DNA of 64,000 nt from assembly GCA_964547855.1 (NCBI GenBank), contig CAZJPG010000004.1:15386-79385 (forward strand), written 5' to 3'. This document shows, piece after piece, positions 7,737 to 18,500 of the stretch. A model generated the notes under the pieces. It worked only from the letters and a program-made list of their open reading frames with translations, had not been told where the DNA came from and did not search any database. Positions within the stretch are counted from its first letter, which is position 1. Each line of letters opens with the position of its first letter. The position numbers and the translations under genes are program-made. This stretch comes from JBAZHE01 sp964547855 (lineage in GTDB: Bacteria > Patescibacteriota > Patescibacteriia > Patescibacteriales > WJLG01).

Positions 7737-8966
7737 ATGAAACGTCCTCATTATTTTTCCGGAAAAGTCTCCGGAGGTTTTGTTTCCATCTATTCCTCTA
7801 AAATAATTACCGGCATCTCTTCGGCCTTAATGGGGCTGTTCTTGCCGATTTTTTTATTCGAGGCCCTAAATCTTAATCTGAGTCATGTCTTGATCTATTG
7901 CTTGATCGATTATTCTCTTTACGGATTATTGGTTTGCTTCGGGGCTAGGTTCTCTCTTAATAAATTAGGGATCAAAAAGTCTATTATCGTTAGTGTCTTT
8001 TTTGGGGCGATTTTTTATTTAGTACTGTTTTTGATGACCGAAAAAGGCGCCAGTTTCGGGCTGACCGACCATAATCTGTATTTGATGCTTGGACTTACGA
8101 TCTTGTTCATAAATTTGAATCGCTGGCTCTATTGGGTGCCGATGCATACAGACCTGACAAAATTCACTGACAAGGATAACCGAGTTAGGGAGATGTCCTT
8201 TTTAGAGGCCACGTTGACATCTTTGCGCGCCATCGTTCCATTTTTTGGTGGATGGATATTGTTAGAGTATGGATATAACGTGCTTTTTCTAATGACCATT
8301 TTTATTTATTTTTCCTCGATATTTCCGTTGCTTAGATTGCCTAAGACAGAGGAGAGATTCAGCTGGACCTATGGGCGCACTTGGAAGGAATTTTTTTCCA
8401 AGAAACGCCGTAAGACCGTTCTGGCTTTTATGGGTGATGGAGCTGAAAATGTAGTGTCAGGAACTATTTGGCCGATATTCATTTGGCAGCTTTTAAATGG
8501 TAATTATTTTACTGTCGGCGCCATTTCTTCGTTAATAGTTTTGGCTACGATAGCCTTGCAATTAGCCGTTGGAAGATTCGCTGATCTTGGTAAACGTGAT
8601 AAGATCCTGCGCTGGGGCACAATTTTGTACTCCGTTGGTTGGGTAGTTAAGATATTTATCGAGACAGCTTTTCAGATATTCGTTATTTCCACTTATCATA
8701 ATTTGACCCGCATTTTCACTCGTGCCCCATTTGATGCCTTGAATTATCAAAAAGCCGCCGATCAAGGGCATTATGTTGACGAATATACTGTCATTCATGA
8801 AATGGCTTTAATGTTCGGACGCATCGTGGTGATCTTGGCGATGCTGGCTTTGATCCCGATTTTTGGCATCGCTCCAACCTTTATTTTGGCAGCTTTATCG
8901 ACCTTATTGATGAATTTCTTGATCGATAGCAAGACCGTAGAGGCCATAGAAGCTAGGGTTGGCTGA
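7737..8966 (+). CDS. major facilitator superfamily-like transporter
   Basis: A 409-residue integral membrane protein with about twelve predicted helices in two halves, joined by a basic cytoplasmic loop (around residues 205-230, rich in K/R). The first loop carries GIKKS after helix 2, in the position of the MFS GxxxD motif, though the match is weak. The substrate cannot be inferred. It starts 61 nt after leuS with no obvious Shine-Dalgarno, so it may be translated from a leuS read-through transcript. An intrinsic terminator follows at 9008. Confidence 0.72.
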   Translation: MKRPHYFSGKVSGGFVSIYSSKIITGISSALMGLFLPIFLFEALNLNLSHVLIYCLIDYSLYGLLVCFGARFSLNKLGIKKSIIVSVFFGAIFYLVLFLMTEKGASFGLTDHNLYLMLGLTILFINLNRWLYWVPMHTDLTKFTDKDNRVREMSFLEATLTSLRAIVPFFGGWILLEYGYNVLFLMTIFIYFSSIFPLLRLPKTEERFSWTYGRTWKEFFSKKRRKTVLAFMGDGAENVVSGTIWPIFIWQLLNGNYFTVGAISSLIVLATIALQLAVGRFADLGKRDKILRWGTILYSVGWVVKIFIETAFQIFVISTYHNLTRIFTRAPFDALNYQKAADQGHYVDEYTVIHEMALMFGRIVVILAMLALIPIFGIAPTFILAALSTLLMNFLIDSKTVEAIEARVG

Positions 8967-9007
8967 TAGCTGTGATAATCGTGTTGTTTGGAATTAACCA
9001 AAATAAA

Positions 9008-9038
9008 GCCGCAGATTTTTAAATCAGCGGCATTTTTT
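9008..9038 (+). terminator. intrinsic terminator after the MFS gene
   Basis: The stem GCCGC-A-GATTT / AAATC-A-GCGGC has a TT loop and is followed by T6. It also lies just past the end of the convergent minus-strand gene and could act on both strands. Confidence 0.8.
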
Positions 9039-9052
9039 GATTGAGAAAATAT

Positions 9053-9640
9053 TCAGATCGTAAAAGACTCGTAAAAATCCATTATTCTTTTTTGTGGATG
9101 TATATAATTTTTTATGTTTTCTGGAGTTGTGAATATTTCCGGATTTTTTTTATAGATTAGAAATAATTTCAAGAAAAAAGTATGGCTTACACAAAGGATG
9201 TTGGGGTGTTTTAATCTTAACTCTGACAATTTTTTATCTAATTTTTTGATTCTTGCAAGTAATTCATGCCTTTTCTCATTTAGATCGTCACTTATGAAAA
9301 GTTCGATAAAATTTTTTCTAATGGCTGTGCTTAAATTTTTATTATATTCCTTCTCTGTTATGGTTGGGGAGAATTTTATTTCTTGTAATAGTGTTGAGTA
9401 AATGATTTTCGGATTTTTATTGAAAGAGATATTTTTGATCGTTTCTTTCGCTCGTTTTGCGGTGGAGCTTATTATAAAATCAGCCTCACTTCTTTGTTTG
9501 TCAATGGGGATTTTTTTTACCATATCCATATCTAGTCCGGGGTCGTTTTTTCTAGAAAGAAGGAGTTTAATATTATTGAATTTGCTTAATTTGTTTTTTA
9601 CAACAGGGTTATAGGGACCTATTTTCATTAAGGTAATCAT
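9053..9640 (-). CDS. degenerate histidine-phosphatase-like protein
   Basis: A 195-residue soluble protein with the outline of the phosphoglycerate-mutase/histidine phosphatase family: ISSTAKRAKETI (the S..RA.ET helix), a mid-sequence LQEIKFSP segment, and ILCVSHTFFLKLF (the late VSH motif). The N-terminal RHG motif, whose His is phosphorylated in active members, is replaced by LLSRKND. The protein is therefore either inactive or a divergent, possibly regulatory, relative. Starts at 9640 or at an in-frame ATG 12 nt downstream are both possible, and neither has a good ribosome-binding site. Neighbours give no functional hint. Confidence 0.6.
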   Translation of the reverse strand: MITLMKIGPYNPVVKNKLSKFNNIKLLLSRKNDPGLDMDMVKKIPIDKQRSEADFIISSTAKRAKETIKNISFNKNPKIIYSTLLQEIKFSPTITEKEYNKNLSTAIRKNFIELFISDDLNEKRHELLARIKKLDKKLSELRLKHPNILCVSHTFFLKLFLIYKKNPEIFTTPENIKNYIHPQKRIMDFYESFTI

Positions 9641-9648
9641 GTTTTTAA

Positions 9649-9684
9649 AAATGATCGGGGGATAATTATTTCATCTCCCCCGAT
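9649..9684 (-). terminator. intrinsic terminator of the T-box-controlled gene
   Basis: On the minus strand, ATCGGGGG pairs with CCCCCGAT around a 15-nt loop and is followed by a short T5 run. It lies just downstream of the 9691-10497 gene. Confidence 0.7.
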
Positions 9685-9690
9685 TCATTG

Positions 9691-10497
9691 TCAATAAAGC
9701 TCTCCCTCTATTACCCCAACCGGGAATTTGGGGTGTGGAGCTAAATAATCTGAATTTGGCACAAGACTAAAGTCAAAAAAATTTTTAATATTCAATGTCT
9801 CATGGTTTATAACTATGAGATTTTGATTTAAAAATATTTTTCTTAATAGTGTTCCTTGTGTCATGTAAAGGCTCATGGCGTGTGCCGCTGCTTTCTTGTT
9901 TTCCTCTTCACTTAGTTCTCGTCCTCGAAACATCATGGAGAGAAGGGCTCTTTTATTCATGAAATAAGAAAACCTTATTTTAAAATCTCTGTCCGTGCCT
10001 TGTCTATCCAATATGTTTTTTTCTACGATTTCTTGAATTTGGAGATAGTCAATTCCTTTGTCTTGGTAAAAAGATGAAAAAGTTTCCACCTTAGCCAGGC
10101 CATTAATTTTTTCTTGTATGGCCTTAGCGGAATTTTCGCAGCATTCAAGATACTTTTCCCTGTTTTCGGCTACTCGACAGTAAAACTCTTCCATTCCTGA
10201 TGATATTTCTGGTAGATCCGCGACTAGTATGATCCATTTGATGTTTATTTTTCGATGACAGAGATCGTTGATTAAGCACGGAACCGAATCAATGTGGGCT
10301 TTGGCCGACAGGCTTATCCCGCTTCCAAGTTTACCGGAAAAAGTATATTTTTCTCCGTCATTTGGGTAATCTGGACAGACATTGGATACTAAGGTTATTT
10401 CCTTATTCATCCTTTCTATTTTTTTAACTCCTTGTTTGGAAAACAGAATTTTGTTAGCCTGACCGACAGTGAAATAGTCTTTGCGATTGAGCGACAT
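9691..10497 (-). CDS. T-box-controlled protein of unknown function
   Basis: A 268-residue soluble protein, start ATG 10497 with GGAGGA just upstream. It is the only gene behind the T-box leader at 10542-10855, so its synthesis should rise when one tRNA is uncharged. It is not an aminoacyl-tRNA synthetase or amino-acid permease, the usual T-box targets: it has no membrane helices and no class I/II synthetase motifs. A Rossmann-like core is suggested by a strand-helix-strand run ending IKWIILVADLPE, followed by a long helix with Ala/Arg/Lys spacing. That outline, the length and a tRNA link recall cyclodipeptide synthases, but no decisive catalytic motif is seen. The identity is unresolved. Confidence 0.6.
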   Translation of the reverse strand: MSLNRKDYFTVGQANKILFSKQGVKKIERMNKEITLVSNVCPDYPNDGEKYTFSGKLGSGISLSAKAHIDSVPCLINDLCHRKINIKWIILVADLPEISSGMEEFYCRVAENREKYLECCENSAKAIQEKINGLAKVETFSSFYQDKGIDYLQIQEIVEKNILDRQGTDRDFKIRFSYFMNKRALLSMMFRGRELSEEENKKAAAHAMSLYMTQGTLLRKIFLNQNLIVINHETLNIKNFFDFSLVPNSDYLAPHPKFPVGVIEGELY

Positions 10498-10541
10498 ACG
10501 TCCTCCTTTTTTTGTTTTAAAGAACAGTGAATAAAGAACAA

Positions 10542-10855
10542 ATAAAAAACCTCCCGTCTCTTTATTGGAATATTAAAATTCCAGTAAAAGGACGGAAGGT
10601 TGTTCCGCGGTGCCACCTTTTTTATTTTGCTAATTCGTTTTTGGCGTTTTATTTATAAAAATAATCCGCCAGTGACGGATTAACAAAATCTCTTTCACTG
10701 ACTCAGTCTCGTCTTTTGAGACGACGACATCAGCTTTCCCATGATTACGGGGGAGTCCGGGCCAACACTATGTGCATTGGCCATCTCAGCATGCCCAACC
10801 CCTTGTATTTGCACAAGGGACATGCGTCAATGATTTTTGCGTTTATTAAGTACTA
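10542..10855 (-). promoter_or_regulatory. T-box riboswitch leader (transcriptional)
   Basis: On the minus strand the conserved T-box sequence GGTGGCACCGCGG is at 10605-10617. It is followed by a long terminator hairpin (AACCTTCCGTC / GACGGGAGGTT, 10548-10601) with a T-rich end. Upstream is stem III (AATCCG / CGGATT, about 10663-10681) and a long stem I/II region to the start of transcription. The T-box core can pair with CCTTCC to form the antiterminator. The bulge reads TGGC, so the matching tRNA should have G at the discriminator position. This fits Ser, Asp, Asn, Gln or Trp tRNAs. The specifier codon cannot be assigned safely; AGC or GAT in the loop near 10731-10721 are candidates. Confidence 0.9.
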
Positions 10856-10860
10856 AAGTC

Positions 10861-10889
10861 ATAATACACCTTTTTTGTTTTTTTGTCAA
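10861..10889 (-). promoter_or_regulatory. promoter of the T-box transcript
   Basis: On the minus strand, TTGACA (10889-10884), a 17-nt A-rich spacer and TATTAT (10866-10861). The predicted start is near 10854. Confidence 0.85.
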
Positions 10890-10931
10890 TCTAGCTTGTT
10901 TTTTATGGTTAATGGGTGCTATTATTCGAAT

Positions 10932-11759
10932 ATGAGTTTACTGGAAAGAACTAAAGAAATTAGCAGAACATACGACATTCACCCGTCTCGCTCTAAGGGG
11001 CAGAATTTTTTAGTGAATGAAGATGTTTATAATAGGATCGTCGAAGCGGCTTCGTTGACCAAGGCTGATTCTGTCCTTGAGATCGGGCCTGGCTTAGGGT
11101 TTCTTACGGGTAAATTATCGGAGGCTGCCGGCAGAGTTGTGGCCGTGGAATTGGATGATAAGTTGTTCTCATATCTTAAGGAGATGTTGAGTACTAATAA
11201 TATTGATAATGTCGAAGTTTTGAATCAGGACGTTTTAACTTTAGACGCTTCTGATCATGGCATGTCTGACGGCAATTATAAGGTCGTTGCCAATTTGCCA
11301 TACAATATAACATCATTTTTTCTAAGGACCGTCTTCGAGACTTGGCCTAAGCCCAAGGAAATAGTTTTGCTCCTGCAAAAAGAGGTCGTAGAAAGGATTT
11401 GCGCCAAACCTGGCGATATGTCGCTTTTGGCTTTGTCGATACAGTATTTCGCTGAAGTAGAAAGTCTATTTTTTGTTCCGCGTTCTGACTTTTGGCCCTC
11501 GCCGGAAGTTGACAGTGCCGTCATTCGTATTAAAACTAAGCCTGGGATCAGTAAAAATAGCGAGTTATTTCGTTTAGCAAAAATTGGTTTTTCGGCCAAG
11601 CGCAAGATGCTTAAAAATAATTTGGCTGGCGGGCTAAAAATTTCACCCGCTGAAGCCGAAACGATAATAGTTTCTGTTGGTCTTTCTCCTAAGGCTAGAG
11701 CAGAAGATTTGTCTGTATCCGATTGGGTGGAATTAGCGTCGAAAATCAGCCGTATTTGA
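10932..11759 (+). CDS. rsmA: 16S rRNA dimethyladenosine transferase
   Basis: A 275-residue RsmA/KsgA enzyme that dimethylates two adjacent adenines near the 3' end of 16S rRNA using S-adenosylmethionine. Motifs are SKGQNFLVNEDV at the N-terminus, EIGPGLGFLT (SAM-binding motif I), VVAVELDD, NLPYNI (catalytic motif IV), and the FVPRSDFWPSPEVDSAV segment. The ATG at 10932 is chosen because the family starts a few residues before this point; the longer frame from 10875 adds an unlikely N-terminus. It is divergent from the T-box gene and is followed by an intrinsic terminator. Confidence 0.96.
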   Translation: MSLLERTKEISRTYDIHPSRSKGQNFLVNEDVYNRIVEAASLTKADSVLEIGPGLGFLTGKLSEAAGRVVAVELDDKLFSYLKEMLSTNNIDNVEVLNQDVLTLDASDHGMSDGNYKVVANLPYNITSFFLRTVFETWPKPKEIVLLLQKEVVERICAKPGDMSLLALSIQYFAEVESLFFVPRSDFWPSPEVDSAVIRIKTKPGISKNSELFRLAKIGFSAKRKMLKNNLAGGLKISPAEAETIIVSVGLSPKARAEDLSVSDWVELASKISRI

Positions 11760-11796
11760 TCGTGTTTTATTGTTATTTCAATACTTCTTTTTTTAT

Positions 11797-11829
11797 AACG
11801 CCGAACAGCCATTATTTGTTCGGCGTTTT
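11797..11829 (+). terminator. intrinsic terminator after rsmA
   Basis: A perfect 11-bp stem, AACGCCGAACA / TGTTCGGCGTT, followed by T-rich sequence. Confidence 0.85.
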
Positions 11830-11832
11830 GTT

Positions 11833-11860
11833 TTGTTCAAGAATAAAAATGTGGTATAAT
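11833..11860 (+). promoter_or_regulatory. extended -10 promoter for the surface-protein operon
   Basis: TGGTATAAT (extended -10, hexamer at 11855-11860) has only a weak -35, TTGTTC, 16 nt upstream. It lies 40 nt before the GTG start at 11901. The same TGGTATAAT context recurs before the gene at 22780. Confidence 0.6.
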
Positions 11861-11900
11861 TTTATAGTATTTTAAGGAAGGCATTTAACCCTTCTAGTTT

Positions 11901-12569
11901 GTGGATATTTTAAAGAAATTTCGGGCGGAGAATTCTGCCTCGGAAAGCAATCTTAGTAGTAGTCAAAAGCTGGCCGTTTTCGGGCTAGCTATTTTGGGTA
12001 TAACGACGATGATCTTTTGGGCGATCGGAATGAAGAATAACATATACCGCCCATTGGAGCCGAAGAGTAATGAGGCATCGAATGCGACTTGCCCGAATGG
12101 AAATTGTTCAGGCGTTGCCGATCAAACGAAATCGCAAGACACGGACCAAGATGGATTGTCGGATTGGGATGAGACTAATGTCTATGGCACGTCTCCATAT
12201 ATAGAAGACACTGATAGCGATGGCATAAAAGACGGTGACGAGATCGCTCTTGGCACCGACCCCAATTGTCCTGCTGGGCAGGATTGTTCCGGTGCATCAT
12301 CTGTTATCGAATCGAATGTTACTACTGGCAACACTTCAGAAGATTCGACTATGCCAGATTCTCTTAATTTGAGTAAAGAGCAAGTCGAGGCTAATCAAGA
12401 TGCGATCAACCAAGCGTTCACAGGTCAGGCAGATGCCAAAACATTAAGAGAGTTATTGAAAAAATCAGGTATGCCACAAGATATTTTAGATCAGATGACG
12501 GATGATCAGATAATGGCAGCCTATTTATCAACTTTAGAGTCCGCTACTTCCAATCAAACTGGAAATTAA
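11901..12569 (+). CDS. membrane-anchored protein with calcium-binding TSP3-like repeats
   Basis: A 222-residue protein starting at GTG 11901. One membrane helix (about residues 25-43) is followed by an extracytoplasmic part with two acidic repeats of the DxDxDGxxDxxE type (DTDQDGLSDWDE and DTDSDGIKDGDE). These are typical of thrombospondin type-3/EF-hand-like calcium-binding loops. A Cys-containing linker (CPNGNCSG, CPAGQDCSG) and a C-terminal helical region follow. It is 16 nt upstream of the giant secreted protein, which carries the same kind of repeats, so the two probably act together at the cell surface. The function is not known. Confidence 0.75.
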   Translation: MDILKKFRAENSASESNLSSSQKLAVFGLAILGITTMIFWAIGMKNNIYRPLEPKSNEASNATCPNGNCSGVADQTKSQDTDQDGLSDWDETNVYGTSPYIEDTDSDGIKDGDEIALGTDPNCPAGQDCSGASSVIESNVTTGNTSEDSTMPDSLNLSKEQVEANQDAINQAFTGQADAKTLRELLKKSGMPQDILDQMTDDQIMAAYLSTLESATSNQTGN

Positions 12570-12585
12570 ATTTTTTAAATAAAAT

Positions 12586-15500
12586 ATGAGCCTCAACTCG
12601 CACAATCAAAAGAAAGAGCCTTCCAAAATGAAGAAGCTCTTTTTGGGCGTCTTGGTCGCGGTATTCTCTTTAACTATCGCAACCTCTGCCGCTCCTGCCA
12701 ATGCTCAAATAAGCATTGTTGGATCTATTCCTGAAGTGACGACTAATCTTTTAGACAAGCTAAAAGAAGTATTTTCGACTTTATTAAAGAAGACTGGTTC
12801 GGCTTTAATGAATAGTGCGGTAAAGAATGCGGTCAACACCTTGGCATATGAGGCTGCCAATAAGGTGGGGGCTGGAATGACCGGACAGAAGCCGATGTAT
12901 GAAGAGAAGGAATGGGGAGATATTTTTGCCGACACCGGCAATGCTGCTATTGGAGGTTTTATAGATTCCATGGATGAAGTTTGGGGGGTGAATCTTTGTG
13001 AACCAGATTTGAGCGTTAAGCTTAAGATAGGTCTTGGACTCAAGGCTCAATCTGCTCCACCTAAACCAAGTTGCGATTGGCAGACTTTGAGCAAGAATTG
13101 GGACATGGAAAAGTTAAAAGGAGATTTCACCAAAAATTTCGCCGTCACCTTTGAACCGAATAATAGCGATCTTGGGGCTGCTAGATTCTTGCTTAATTCC
13201 ATGTTAGAGAAGGAAGCCTCCGAAGTCGCCGATAAAAAATTGGAAACAATGTCCAATCAAGGTTGGTTAAATCCTCGTAACATAGGTGGTATAGCCAAAA
13301 CCTTTCCTGATAATGCCAAAATTCAGCTAGAAGGATCCAACCAGGCTTATTGGAATAGTATGGGAAAGGTCACTGGAGATATTTTTACTGACGCCGCTAA
13401 TGTTTTTTTGAATCAATTAGCCATAACGACTTATCAAGGAATAATGGCCAATTTAACGGAAAAGAGTAAGGATAACTCAAACGGATTAGCTGATGCTTCG
13501 GCTGATCCTTCGGCTGGCGGCGGAGCCGCTGGTGTACGTAGTGGTTTGGCTAAGATCGTTGAATCGCGATTCGATAGCCGAGGTGATTATGATATTTTAG
13601 GAGAATTGTCGTCTTGCGCTTCGACTCCAGGTGGTGTCGGGCCGACGAATTGTGTTATCGATGAGCGCATGCGCCAAGCTATAGAGCAAAAAAAGACCGT
13701 TGGCCAGGCCTTGAAAGAAGGTTTGTTAAGGTCTGATGCTCCATTTGGTTTCGTTTCTACTGGCAACGGCTTGGAACCTAACTATCTTGAGGGAATACCG
13801 TATCGTTCGATGTTGATATTACGTAAATTTAGAATAATACCAGTTGGGTGGGAGTTGGCCGCTCAAAAAATATATAGCAGCAATGATGCTAAAAAGAACG
13901 CTTATTTGGGGAAAATGGTTGAGTGCTATTCAAAAGATGATGCTTATGAAGGGTACTGGTCCGACTGGTGTAATGGGCTAGTCGACCCGGATTGGGTTTT
14001 GAAAGCGCCGCAGAATTATTGCGCCAAGGAAGGTTATGGCCCGCAAGTTATCTTTAGCCAAGCCGTAGAGCAGGGATCGGAGAACGTTGTGACAGAGAAA
14101 GAAGATGTCGATGGAGATGGCATTCTTGATACCGAAGATGCTAATGGTAATAAAGTCCTTGATTCAGGAGAGGATATTAATGGTAATGGCGTCTTAGACA
14201 CGGAGGATGTTAATGGTAATGGCGTCTTAGATGAAAAAAACGAAATAATTAAGTTGCCGCCAAAATTGATCGTTAATCGCTTGGATGGATATTGTGCCGA
14301 TGAACAGTCATGTATTAAAGAAAAGGCTGATGGTTCTTGTGAATATTATGGTTACTGCACGGAGGAGCGCAGAAAATGGAGTTTTGGTGGTGATTCTTGT
14401 GAGCCAGTCTTTAATACCTGCCAGACATTCAAAGGTGAGAAAGGGGAGTCGATCTCTTACTTGAAGAATACCTTGGATTTTTGTGATGCTAGCGACTATG
14501 GTTGTGAAAGATATGCCAAAGCCTCTGTTTTGAGTTATAGCACGACCGCCAAAGCTAATAATTGGTCTAATAACGATGGTTATAGTTATTTCAATAAAAA
14601 TGCCCAGGAGTGCGACGCCGATAATGAGGGCTGCCATGAATTTTTGAGAATAGCTAAGGGTGTTGGTACTAATTTGATCCGTAATTCTGGTTTCGAACAG
14701 AACCAGAATAGTGATTATTGTACGACGATGTTCTCTGTGGATTGTAGTATATTTTCTCCGGAAGAATCTTCGGCCAGTAATCCTGGAGCTGAGCCAGAGA
14801 GATTTTGGCGCATCAAAAGCCAAGGAGGAGGTGGAGCTATAGCCGACGATGCTCCAGATCGCGGCGGTAATGTTCTTAGAATTAATTCTTCTGTCTCACC
14901 GGCCGGTTGGTATTCTCCAGATAGATCTGCTGGCTCCGATTACTCGGTCTTGCCACAAGGTTTTGTTATGGAGCCAGAGGTCTCTTATACCTTGAGTGCC
15001 GACATATACAATATAGATGCCGATAGAGTTGTTTTGGCCATAGGACGAGAGGGGCAATATTGGGAGGCTAAAGAAATAACGTCTCAAGGTAGCTGGGTTA
15101 GGGAGTCGGTCACTATAAGAAACAATCAAGATATTTTAGCCAATGAAATAAGGATTTTCGGTTACGGTTCTTCGGGTGTAGCTTTTTATATAGACAATAT
15201 TAAGTTTGAAATAGGGAACAAGGCTACGGCTTATAATGATTATCGTCAGAGCAATCTTGTCTACGAAAGACTCTTGCCGATCTATCTTGAGCCGATTTGC
15301 TATGTCGATGCCGCCAATGGCGACTATCGTCTAAAATCAGACGCTCCGACCGAATGCCGTCAATATGCTCGTAAGTGTAATCGTGATGAGGCTAACTGCG
15401 AAATGTTCACCTCGACGAAGGATGGAGCTAAATTGCCAGCCGCCGTTGGTGATAAGGACTATTGTAGTGCTGAATGCAATGGTTTTGATTCCTATGTTCA

Positions 15501-18500
15501 GAGCCAAAATAATTTTAATTCACGTCAGGCTTTCTACTTTATTCCTAAGACGGCCGCGGTTTGTTCGGCCGCAGATGTGGGTTGCGAAGAATTTACAAAC
15601 TTGGACAAAAGCGAGCAGGGTGGCGAGTCGCGTGAGTATTACAGTTATTTAAGGCAGTGCGTTAAACCAAACACTTCTGGCAATACTTGTGCTAGTTTCT
15701 ATACTTGGGAAGGTAATAATGAACAGGGTGAGCAGTTATCTTTGCATAATTTGAAGTCGGACCCCTCTGGAGATGTGTCGTTGACTAGCAGTGATCTCGG
15801 ACTTTGTAGTGAGACCATCTTTAATCTTGCTCCGACCGATCTTGGATATAATCCGGATTGCCGCAAATTCTATAATCAATCCGGTGGGGTCTCGTATCAT
15901 CTTTATTCCAGAACGATTTCTTGTACCGAGGATTGCCACCCTTATAGGATGAGCAATAAGAACGTCGACCCAGCCATAACTTCTTCGGCTGCTTGTACTG
16001 GCGCTTCGCGCAGTTGGGATAGTTCGATCAATGCTTGCCGCTATTGTGAGAACGGTGGGACTTGGAGCAGTGAACATCAGGCTTGTATATATAACGCCAC
16101 TCCAGGTGAGAGTACTGCCTGTTCCGCTTCGGCTAATGGTTGCTCTGAATTCAATGGCAATCAGGGAAATAACGTCAGACAGCTATTGCTGGATACTTTT
16201 GAGGCTGGGTCTAATTCATGGAATGGTGGAACGGTCATGTCTTCTGCTGTTAGCGGTCTGAAGTCTTATCAAATAACTTCGACCGTCAGCCGTCAAGTCG
16301 GGAGGTCTGTTAAACAAGGGGGCTCTTATGCCTTGAGTTTTATCGCAAAGCCGACAGGTTCTTCCGATGTCCAAGTAAGTGTTAGTATTGGTAATGGTAT
16401 GTTGATCGATTCTTTTAGTGCTAACGCCGAAACAGAGTCATCGGTCACTGCTAAAGCTGACGAGTGGAATCTGTATCAACTCAATCTTCCTGTTTTAAAT
16501 CACGAAGTCACCGATTCAGAGATGTTGATAATAAGCATTTCCGGCGGCGGTGTCTATCTCGACAATATTAAATTGACCGCTATCACCGAACGTTATTATT
16601 TAGTCAGAAATTCATGGAAGACGCCGGATTCTTGTAATCAGGATGAAAATGGCAAGCCTTATCCTTTGTATATGCTGGGTTGCTCGGAATATAAAGATCG
16701 TCTTGGCAATATACATTATTTGCATCGTTTCTCTAGACTCTGCCAGGAGTCGGCCGTTGGTTGCGAGGCGATGATCGACACTCAGAATTCCACTAAGCAG
16801 TCCAGTGAATATTTCTCCGCTGGAACTGGTACCTTGGTCCCTTCCGATAGGGTGTCGTATGCTGTCTATGATCCGGATAAGAAATGCAAGAGCACTAGCA
16901 AAGGTTGTGAACGCTTTGGTTTGGCCAAAGAATATCAGAACTCATATACTTATTCCGACGTTTTTATAAAGAATGACCCTGATAAATATTCAAGTACGCT
17001 TTGCTCTCAGGAAGGCGTTGGTTGTAACAAGTGGGCGGCTGCCGATGGTGATTATTATTTCAAGGATCCTGGTGATATGGTCTGTGAGTGGCGCATAGGT
17101 AAATTACCAAGCAAGAGCGCGCCTGATTGGGGCTGGTTCAAGAAGAAGGTCAAGCGTTGCAATGGTACGGATGCAGTTTGTTCGTCTAATCTAGATTGTG
17201 CTATCGGGACTTGTCAGCTTGAGACCACTCCAGATGAGGATTTAGCTTGTCCAGTGTCTAGTCTTAAGACTTTTGGCCAGGGCGGCATGGGTAACGAAGT
17301 GTTCCAGCCAGTTGAGGAGTCTGGGTTTAATTGGGTTGGACTATGTTCTACCGATCAATCTGGCTGTACCGAATATATAGAGCCGGTCAGCGAGTTTTCT
17401 TCCAACTTGATATATAATGCCGATTTTAGGCAGGATATAGATGGCAATGGTGTCGCCGATGGCTGGACAAGTCCGGCCAATGGTCAGAGCCTGTTCTTGG
17501 AGGGAGGAAGTCTCTATGCGTTGACGGTCGAGGGGGCGAATATGGCCACTGTCAACGTTTCCTCTCCGACCTTTATGCCATTCCATTTGTTAAGTAGTGA
17601 TAATTCACTTCTTGATCCTATTGGCAGCTTCGTCGTTCATGGCAGTTCAAGCGTGATATTTTATCTTAATAGCAACGCCGAACCAGCGGTGACGGTTTCT
17701 AGTAATGACGCCAATAATTCTTCTAAGATAATATTAAGAAAAGTCATAACTGACTATCAGCTAACGTCTGATGTGGACAAGAAATCTTGCAATGGAGTCG
17801 CCAATGTCGGCAATGGCTGCGTTTACTTTAATGAGAGATCGGTCGTAGGAGCTTCTGGTCTGTCATCGCTGACCAAGAACGCGTGGTTGGAGTATGGCAA
17901 AGAGATAAATGTTGGCAACCCAGTCAATAATGTCAACCAGCTTATAAAAGTATCGCCTGACCGCGTTTGTAATACTTGGTTGTCATGCAAAACTTACACG
18001 AAGGGCGATGACAATAAACCAGTCTGTTTCGATATCGCCGAATGCGATCGTTTGGACGCTGGTGGAAATTGCGCCAACTTCAAAGTTATCGAGCCTAATC
18101 GGAAGCAAGATCGTGTCTACGATCCGACCGATCCTACGGCCGAAAATTCCGAGACCGTAAAGAACGCCTCTGGCTATGTTAAGATCGCCTACGCCGGAGT
18201 TCCTACTAGTATCTCGGTTAAGAATTGGCTTCCGAGCGATTACAAGCTTTTTGGCTTGATGGAGCAGGACGGAGAGAAAGTCAATGTCTCCAATGGTAAT
18301 TTTGAGGACAATATCAAAGAATTGAATTCTAATAAAAACGGGTTTGTCTATAAGCCAATGGGTTGGTCTCCGGCCAATGCCAATTGGGATTCGTCTTCAA
18401 TCGGAGGTAGTGGTATGTTCCAGGTGATAACCGATCCGTTGTCAGCTCAAAATTTCGGCATAGATTATCCAGCCGAAGGCAGAGCCTTCTTGCAGTATAG

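Noticed and set aside
10875..10931. Longer N-terminus for RsmA
   Set aside because: It overlaps the divergent T-box promoter and adds residues not seen in the family; ATG 10932 fits better.
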